Origin: Megalopta genalis
Lineage: Eukaryota > Arthropoda > Insecta > Hymenoptera > Halictidae
Reading direction: 5' to 3'
NCBI RefSeq assembly: GCF_051020955.1
Contig: NC_135026.1
Span: 9,338,501-9,402,500, forward strand
Length of the DNA stretch: 64,000 bases
The translations under genes and the position numbers were made by a program. The notes under the pieces were generated by a model. The model was not told where the DNA came from. It searched no databases and saw nothing but the letters and a program-made list of their open reading frames with translations. Each line of letters starts with the position of its first letter. The first letter of the stretch is position 1. Positions 56,793 to 64,000 of the stretch are shown here, in pieces.

Positions 56793-56995
56793 CAATTTAT
56801 GTATTCAATAACATTTATAAATAACAATGTAGAGTTATAAAATACAAATATTACATAAAGAAGGATACATATTCAATATACAATATAAAGGAATTTATGT
56901 ATTCAATAACATTTATAAATAACAATGTAGTTATAAAATACAAATATTATATAAAGAAGGATACATATTCAATATACAATATAAACGAATTTTGA
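56793..56995. repeat. ~99-bp direct duplication
   Basis: AATTTATGTATTCAATAACA starts at 56793 and 56892 and both copies run through GAAGGATACATATTCAATAT. They differ by a few bases, so the duplication is recent. Confidence 0.92.
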
Positions 56996-56999
56996 ATAA

Positions 57000-58040
57000 A
57001 CTTGTGTAGGATCGCGTAATTCAAAAGATCCGCTGGATCATCGAGCGTTGTCGCAAAGGACATATTTGTTTGTATTCGCGACGTGCTCTGCGACGGCACG
57101 CGACAGCGATCGAATTTCATTCTAATTTCGAGAGTGTGATCGAATGTTATTGGTTGAATTTTTCTTTTGCGGACAGCTGAGACGCTTTAGTGTATTCCGA
57201 GAGAGAGAGATGTGCTACCTTTATTTATATTATATTCTACTACATTCTTCATTATTTTGATTTATATATTTTATATTTTGATTTATATATTTCATACATT
57301 TTTCATTATTTCAGACATTTTCATGCGAAACTCTTGCAACGTACAGTGACGCCAATAATTCTAACTAGACCGCGGATTTTCATGCAAATTAAAAATCATT
57401 TACTCTAATTACAGGATACAGGAACTACATAGGCATTGAGTTCGTTCTTTATTCATTTGTATGAGTTGGGAATAATAAAATAGTATTTAAAAATTCTGAT
57501 TAATGTTTTTAGTGTTTAGTATTTGATCTAATCAGTACATTAAAGTTAGGACTTTTCTCCACACAATGATATAAAGTTATTCAATGACGTATAAATCAAC
57601 AAAAATTTACACTAACTAAATGAAATTTTGTAAAATTCAAATACTCGTCCAAATTGCAGAAAAGTAATAATGTAATCGACTTATTATACATATTTCTTTA
57701 TCTAAAATAATTTAGTAACTGAAACAAATTTACGTCTTGTTTCTATTTTACTGCGCAGAATAATTATATCGAGTTTCCATGCGTTCTTCGACGCGTGCGT
57801 TGATTACCGAGTCCTTTCGTGGCATACCTCACGTGTTACACCTAACCTTATTTTCATAGTCGGCGGGAAGAGTGCACGCTTTACACGTTAAAATGTACCC
57901 TTATTTTCCAAAACATATGGTAAGTACATAACAAACATACATAATAAATTGTGAAAAAATTAATTAGTACAGAATATTTCATACTTTTAAATTTTGTATA
58001 TAGGATTATTTACTTAGAACCGATCACAGTAATTCGATCA
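57000..58040. other. Unique AT-rich region
   Basis: A small GC-richer part lies at 57.0-57.12 kb. No recognisable frame or RNA gene. Confidence 0.5.
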
Positions 58041-58043
58041 GTG

Positions 58044-58166
58044 AACAGAAATTGACACACAATAACTAGGTTAATATGCACAGAAATTGCCACACAATAA
58101 CTAGATTAATATACTGAAATTGACTCTCGGTAACTAAATCAATATACAAAAATTGGCACATGTTAA
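58044..58166. repeat. ~34-bp repeat, four copies
   Basis: ACAGAAATTGACACACAATA followed by ACTAG(G/A)TTAATAT, four successively more diverged units. Confidence 0.85.
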
Positions 58167-58725
58167 CTAGAGTAGATTATAGAACACAGTGACGCACAGT
58201 TTTATGCAATTTACAGAATTTACGTTGTGACATTACCTTTTTACGATTGCGATCAAAAGGTAATAGGATATATTTTATCAAAAATATATACTGAAATTGT
58301 AGGGAACTAATTTTCTTTATGCCCCCCCTCCCTCTGATAGATTTAGAATTACATAACTGAAATTGCACCCGAATAAACTACATCTTTTAACACTATTATT
58401 ACCAATATCTTTTATCGTACAATTTATTTTATTTTATTTATTTATCTTTTATTTATTTATTTATTTATTTATCTTTTCATACAAATGGCTACAGCAACCA
58501 TCGGAAAGTGATTATGCAGAACTCATCGGATATAGGTAACAATTTTTACAAAAAATTATCAAAACATGTCCTTGACATAACCTTCGGTAAAAGATACTGT
58601 TAAAGAGAAATGATTTTAATTTGTGTTTTTGCACGGTCGGTAGAAATAACGTCAATTAAATCTTGTACCTGCGGTGCATTATCTTATGCAGTAGATAAGA
58701 CACGCACACCGAAATTTAGGGAAAA
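58167..58725. other. AT-rich region with TTTA microsatellite
   Basis: Unique except for TTTA/TTTATCTTTT repeats at about 58425-58475. Confidence 0.55.
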
Positions 58726-58727
58726 TA

Positions 58728-59312
58728 TTGGATTGGCAACTAAGTAATTGCCGATTTGTTCAATGAAATACAAAATTTTTTTTTACTTGGAACGAAGTTT
58801 AATCTGTAATGTATTTTCCATTTTGTTCGACGACCTTTCGCCATCTCTCTGACAACTTGAAAATTCCACGCTCGTAGAAAGTCTGATCCTTTTCGGCCAA
58901 AAACTGAGTTAAGTGAGATTTTACAGCGTCATCATCGTTAAAAGTTTTACCACGAAGGGAGTTGTCCAGGGATCGAAATAAGTGGTGATCCGATGGCGCG
59001 AGATCAGGGCTATATGGTGGGTGTAACATCAATTCCCAACCAATATCCATCAATTTTTGCCGAGTGGACAAAGACGTGTGCGGCCTAGCATTGTCCTGCT
59101 GGAAAATGACACCTTCACGATTGACCAATTCTGGTCGCTTTTCCTTGACCGCTGCATTCAATTTGTCCAGTTGCTAACATTCACGGATAATAAAAAATAA
59201 CATAATAATAATAATAATAATAATTTTATAATATAACATTTACGGATATCATAAAAATGGGAGTGAGAGACATCTATAACTGGAATCGGCAATTACTTAG
59301 TTGCCAACCCAA
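58728..59312 (-). mobile_element. Non-autonomous mariner, 585 bp, copy 2
   Basis: Termini TTGGATTGGCAACTAAGTAA and TTAGTTGCCAACCCAA, flanked by TA (58726-58727 and 59313-59314). Same internal deletion, same AATAAT-rich replacement and same stop as copy 1 at 22.7 kb; the two are near-identical along their length. They are members of one amplified deletion derivative that was mobilised by a transposase supplied elsewhere. Confidence 0.93.
58799..59161 (-). pseudogene. Mariner transposase, C-terminal fragment (copy 2)
   Basis: Equivalent to the copy 1 relic, 121 codons. The second catalytic Asp is in QQDNARPH and the third in SPDLAPSDHHLF, 34 residues apart. In this copy the residue after the last Asp is His instead of Tyr, and QQDN replaces HQDN. 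TAG at 59174-59176 takes the place of Gln in CQQLDKL. The N-terminal two-thirds are missing, so the protein could not work. Confidence 0.9.
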
Positions 59313-59314
59313 TA

Positions 59315-60130
59315 TTTTTCCTTATGCTTCCGATTGATTCAGTGTTAATTGAAATCACACCTTTTAACGCTATTTTTACCAATATTTTTTATTGTACAAT
59401 TTAACGAATCAATGTTGCGACGACTATAACTAAAGTCGCGTATTGACTACACAGAGAACACAGAACATAGGTAACGATTTTTGTTAAAATTTATCGCGAG
59501 ATGTGCTCCAACCCTTTCGGTAGAAATACGGTCGAACAGAAATGATTGAAATGTGTCTTTTGGCACGTTCGGTCGAAATAGCCTTAAACAGGGACCGGCG
59601 GGGTCGGTCCGGAGGGTTAATGCGAGAAAGAATCCTCGCCACCCTCCCCGCACCCCTTGTTCCTTATCGGACACAATATACTTCCGCGCTGGAGCCTTAT
59701 TCACGATCGCTGCAGCAGCCGGGAGCCCGGGGGCCGGCTATCGGAACCACTCTCAATCCCCTTTAGAAGCTAGACTATCGGCGAGGGTGGAGGAGGAGGT
59801 GGAGAGGTGGAGCGAGAAAGTGGATTGAAACGCGGGGAAGAACAAGACGGATACGCGTGACGCCACTCGGAGCAATAACGTTAATTGCTGTAATTTCAAT
59901 TGCCACGGATTCCGTCGGCCACTCGAGCCATTTCGCCGATTTCACGGGAAACGGAGCGGCGGGGAGGTGGAACTGCCGTGTGCTACCCCCACTTCCCGCG
60001 CAAACGGTCACCTAGATACCGTTTTTTTATTCCATATCGCTCGAAACCACCCACCGAGGAACTTCCGTTTCACGTGACGCCGACCGCTTTTTCCTTTTTT
60101 TTACGTTCGACTCCCCACTATGCTTCTATC
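59315..60130. other. Unique region, CpG-rich from 59.58 kb
   Basis: Single-copy. Overlapping frames on both strands (59447-59828, 59775-60011) are not recognisable. Confidence 0.45.
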
Positions 60131-60266
60131 ACTTCTCTCTCTCTCTCTCTCTCTCTCTCATTCGCGCTCTCTCTCATTCGCGCTCTCTGCCTCGCGCGCT
60201 CTAACTCGCTCGCCCTCTTTCTCTCGCGTGCGCGTTCTCTCTCACACGCTCTCCCTCTTGCGCGCG

Positions 60267-60299
<33 letters not shown>

Positions 60300-60432
60300 T
60301 CTCTCCCACTCGCTTGCTCTCTTGCGCGCGCTCTCTCCCTCTCGCTTGCTCTCTCTCGCTTGCTCTCTCTCTCTCTCTCGCTTGTTCTCCCTCTCGCTCG
60401 CAGTCTCTCTCTCTCCATCGTTCGTTTTCTCT
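60131..60432. repeat. CT/CTCG microsatellite
   Basis: CTCTCT with GCGCG and CTCGCT interruptions. Ser/Leu/Arg-rich frames here are artefacts, including the first third of the 60322-60846 frame. Confidence 0.93.
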
Positions 60433-61680
60433 TATTTTTATGTCGACGCTATTGATTGGAACGGAACTAATTGCTTAGAAGCTGTTGCAAATAACGATGC
60501 GGGTCCGCGTCCGCCGAACACCGGCGACCGGCTCGTGGATTTTAGGTGGATTGTGGTTCCAATTAAAGGAAGCTGCACACCCGGCTCTGTATCATTCAAA
60601 CATTTCTGCTTTATGGACCGGCTGACTCCGGCGCTACGCTGCTGCACCGATCCCTCTGTGCGGTCCCGCTCGAGGGCCTGCCGAGTATACTGTGTACAGT
60701 CTGCAGGGAATCGGCAGCTTTGTACCGGGACAAGGCTGGTTTTGTACCGGACGATTGTTGAACCGTACGAAAAAATTTCGGCACCGCGGGCCGCTCGCTG
60801 CCGCGTCTTTCGGACCGTGTGGCACCGGTGGTCTGGGAAGCGCTAATTTATGACCAAAATTAAATTTTCTTCCTATTTGTAGACGATTTTTTGCTCTCCC
60901 TATTGGATAACGTAGCGTTCTAAGCGCGAAATCGTGGGATTGGAATTGCGCGTTTTTAGTTGTTTCTTCGCGCAGTGTTGAAATGCAAATATACATTTTT
61001 AGCAAACAGAAATTTAACGAAACGTCGTATTTGCGTATTTCTATGTTAGAAATGGTAGATAATACAAATATGCAAATATAGTTATTTTTTTGTTCTCATT
61101 TAAATATCAGTGAAAATATGAAGGTTACTTGGAGTTTATAATTATTCACAGCACTGAGTATTTAAAAAAAAAAAACTTAATAAAGCATCGTATTTCTACA
61201 TTTCCATTTTGTATTATTTCTAATACGAACATTATTTTTGTATATTTATATATTAGAAAATAAGAAATATAAATCTAGAAATATGACTGTAAAATTTTCT
61301 ATAGAGAAGAAATAGAAATATGTTATAACTTGATATTCTGTTAAATTTTCTATTTTCAATATAAAAATATAGAAATATAATGTTTTATTAAGTTTTCGTT
61401 TCGGTATCAGCAACAACGTAAAAGTTACTTTCGTGCATAATGAATTAATGAGAGAAAAGTGAATGAAGTAAACCATGAAAGAAATTTTAAGATAACTTTC
61501 TTCTCTGACAAAGTCAAATTTTTTAAATCTTATCTGAATTTATTTTTCGAAGAATTATTTATCGAAATTAAATTTCGAAGAATCGCTTTGACATGATATT
61601 CTACGCACTTAAAACCTGAAAAAGAATAAACAATAAAAATCGTCTCTTTTGAACGTTTCGGTAATAACCTAACCTAGATC
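60433..61680. other. Unique region
   Basis: GC-richer to 60.84 kb and AT-rich after. The frame continuing out of the CT repeat to 60846 has several Cys residues (for example RCCTDPS and YCVQSAG) but no ATG near the unique part and no family match. Not called. Confidence 0.4.
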
Positions 61681-62160
61681 CAATCCTCGCGAATGCACAA
61701 AATGCTCAGTGAATCTCGATGAAGTGATTATCAGATCGAATTAATTACTATAACACGAATAGTCGGACTTTTCCAGGTCAAACTCGACCCAGTAGTTTCC
61801 GAAAAACATTCGAAACACTCTTAAATCAACGGGGAAACTTTTGATCCACGGTGCTCTCGCCCCCCCCCCCCCCCGGGCAATATTTACAAGACCGCTTTCT
61901 CGGAATGATGGAAGTGTTTCTCAGTGTCCAATAAAAAATCAAGAGAGAGAATTTATGAACGCAATATCGGGACCAAAATCAAGAGAGCCCGTGGTGTGCA
62001 GGTCGCGATCGATAGACCGCCCTCTCCTTCTAAGGACACCGGCGATAATTCGCCCTAAAATCCCCGGGGGCGATACTGCACCAAGGGACCTTTCAAAACA
62101 ATTTAAAAAAAAGGATATATGTCGCGCTTTAACACGTTGATTGCTGTCTTCGGATCCCTT
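61681..62160. other. Unique region with a 15-C homopolymer
   Basis: The C-run spans 61860-61874. The ATG frame at 61841-62140 (99 codons) passes through it, so its phase depends on the exact C count. No recognisable domain. Confidence 0.45.
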
Positions 62161-62169
62161 TGTGTCCCT

Positions 62170-62880
62170 CCGCTCCAGAGTTGAGCAAATTCTATTTTAA
62201 ATAATAAATAATAAATTAATTAATTAATAAATTTCGTAATTTCATATTCTTATACAATTATGAATTAATTTAGATTTTAAGTATAAAAATATGCGCTACA
62301 AGTGTAACGCCCAATTATGAATATTTTAGGTTCGGATAATCGAGTTTTTATTGTAATCATTACAATTTTACGTTTACTCTTTTTTAATAAATTTCATAAT
62401 TTAATATTCTTATACAATTATGAATTGATATAGTTCACGGCTTAAAAGTATGAGCTGAAACCACGAAATTTAATTACGAACATTCTTGAATGCGATGAAC
62501 ATTCTTGTTAACACTAAACCTACCAAGCAGTAATACTAACTGGCATTGTAGTGCTTCACAAAAGTGAGAAGACCGAATTTATTTAGAATTTGTAAAGTTT
62601 TCATTATAAAACTTGCTCCAATAATATAACTTCATTCAAGCGTTTTCCACGAAAGAGTCTCGGAACTTTTCAGAATTGCAAAATAAGAAAGCGGTCACTT
62701 TGATTGCGTTAATAAACCTTGTAATTATACATTCTTGAAAAATTACAAAATTGATTTAGATGTGTAACACAAAAATATGCGTTAAAACGACGAAATTCAG
62801 TTATGGACATCTTTAATCCGGATAATCGAGTTTTTACTGCATTCATTACAATTTCGTGTTCATTCTTGTCGCCAAAAGTC
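62170..62880. repeat. Old ~170-bp repeats, three or four diverged copies
   Basis: AATAAATTTC(G/A)TAATTT, then ATATTCTTATACAATTATGA, recurs at about 62226 and 62396. GGATAATCGAGTTTTTA(T/C)TG recurs at about 62334 and 62819. Much diverged. Confidence 0.65.
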
Positions 62881-62929
62881 ACAATTCACTGTTCTCGATG
62901 ATTTATCAATTGCTTTATATTTATAGAAT

Positions 62930-63075
62930 TATATTCATGTAATAATTATATTATAAATTATTAAAAATAATTACTATAAATTACTATTATTATATAAATA
63001 TATATTACTATAATTACTATTAATTACTATAAATTATTATAAATTATATATATAATTATATATATTATATTTATT
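62930..63075. repeat. AT-only simple repeat
   Basis: AATTACTATAAATTATTA-type units. Confidence 0.85.
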
Positions 63076-63079
63076 GCTT

Positions 63080-63780
63080 AATAGCTACGAATTCAAACAA
63101 CGAGCGCGCCAGAAAATTAAGGGTGTCGCCGTATCGGCGGAACAAGACACGTTCCAGGGGATGTTATGGTTGAGGTCGCAGACGCCGTTTCGTCCGGGCC
63201 TCGTCAGCTTCGATTCGCCGGCTCGGAGAACCCCTGGCCGCGCACGTAGAATCCTAAGATCTCCTCTGACGTCTGCTTAATTAATTACCATCCGCGGTTT
63301 TAATTAGCTGGGGCTTCTACCTTCTCGTCCTCCCTCGTTCCCTCGTTCCCTCGCCGTTGGAAAACCATGTGCCAGCCTGCCTGGCTGGCTGCGTCGTCTC
63401 GCGCTCGCGCGCGCGCGCACACACACATACACGCGCCAGCGCGCACGCACGCCCACAGTTCATTTCGAATACGCAGGACACGGAGAGACCGTTCGCAGGC
63501 CATTCCGGGATACGTCCGCGCGGCTTCCACGCGTGCACCAGGTGCCGTCGGATACTCCGGCCTTCCCTTCGCGTACGCAGAAACGCGTAACCCCGGGGAC
63601 GCGTTGCAACATGCGACCGAGATGCACGCCGCCGATAAACGACGGAAACCTCGCCGGGAATCGCGGGATTTCGGGCCGGTGTCGTGACTGGTTCGAGCCG
63701 GGACCGTTATACGGGAAGCAACGCGGCCTGGTCGCACGAAAAACTGCCACGAAAATCGGAAACACTTGAGCAGAAACACT
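63080..63780. other. CpG-rich unique region
   Basis: High CpG, with overlapping frames on both strands (63300-63779 minus, 63357-63769 plus), none recognisable. It contains a 31-nt perfectly alternating pyrimidine-purine run at 63406-63436. Could be a promoter or first-exon region; unsupported beyond composition. Confidence 0.4.
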
Positions 63781-64000
63781 CGAAAATACGACTGTGTTTA
63801 CTTAGGAACGTCTGTGACCTAGCTCACAATTCTTTTTCGACATATTTTTCCAGCTAACCATTCTACACTAAAAGATGCTTATATTGGAATTTAATTTGAA
63901 TTCGTTACGGAATAACTACACACACACACACACACAGTGTAAATGTTTATTTAAATTCGTATTGAAATTTCATTAAAAATAAAATTTATAATGAAAACTT
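63781..64000. other. AT-rich end of window with CA repeat
   Basis: A (CA)n run at about 63920-63936; otherwise unremarkable. Confidence 0.6.

Noticed and set aside
60322..60846. 174-codon frame with a Cys-containing C-terminal part
   Set aside because: Starts inside a CT repeat with TTG; the unique part has no in-frame ATG near its beginning and no family is recognised.
61860..61874. 15-C run as a regulatory site
   Set aside because: A homopolymer with no partner motif; its exact length may be a sequencing artefact.

Overview
This is eukaryotic nuclear DNA, most likely from an insect and probably a hymenopteran (bee, ant or wasp). The grounds are: mariner elements carrying DD34D transposase relics; an AT-rich background broken by islands in which CpG is abundant rather than depleted; very many microsatellites and minisatellites; and scattered CCTAA/TTAGG-like words. 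The species assignment is inference.

The window is gene-poor. No complete protein-coding gene could be supported. The only recognisable protein-coding matter is the C-terminal part of a mariner transposase, present twice on the minus strand (22.8-23.2 kb and 58.8-59.2 kb). Both copies lie in internally deleted, non-autonomous elements of about 580 bp that share the same deletion and the same in-frame stop. The best candidates for host-gene sequence are a CpG-rich block at 15.65-17.95 kb, with two good 5' splice sites and a duplicated AT-rich motif (possible promoter and 5' exons), and a short exon-like open frame on the minus strand at 31.2-31.4 kb. Long open frames in the CT/GA tracts are low-complexity artefacts.

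Layout. 0-8 kb: AT-rich DNA, a 56/112-bp array (2.5-3.1 kb), a foldback element (3.8-4.1 kb), and a roughly 110-bp degenerate array (4.85-7.1 kb) with two short inverted-repeat elements inserted. 8-15.6 kb: a ~295-bp triplet, a six-copy 186-bp array, a hairpin, a striking four-copy array of 212-bp palindromes with flipping loops, and further arrays derived from related sequence. 15.65-17.95 kb: CpG-rich block. 18-21.1 kb: 31-bp and 54-bp minisatellites. 21.8-24 kb: a local segmental duplication, one copy of which was invaded by a mariner plus a composite 318-bp tandem duplication. 25.9-30.8 kb: 163-bp satellite-like array split by a ~135-bp array and a CpG-rich island. 30.8-34.95 kb: AT-rich repeats. 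35.2-37.9 kb: CT microsatellite, then a 2.2-kb polypurine tract. 38.4-40 kb: more short repeats. 41.9-43.3 kb: two long foldback elements. 44.4-47.6 kb: CCAAT-type repeats, then a 2.3-kb polypyrimidine tract. 48.3-52.7 kb: AT-rich and CCAAT-type arrays. 54.4-56 kb: a foldback element, the CCAAT family in reverse orientation, and a short poly(A)-tailed insertion. 56.3-64 kb: smaller arrays, the second mariner, CT repeats and CpG-rich DNA.

No set of genes acting together can be described. The notable biology is structural: at least twenty independent tandem arrays and six families of inverted-repeat elements in 64 kb, with clear cases of nested insertion and tandem amplification. This fits intergenic or long-intron DNA near or in repeat-rich chromatin.
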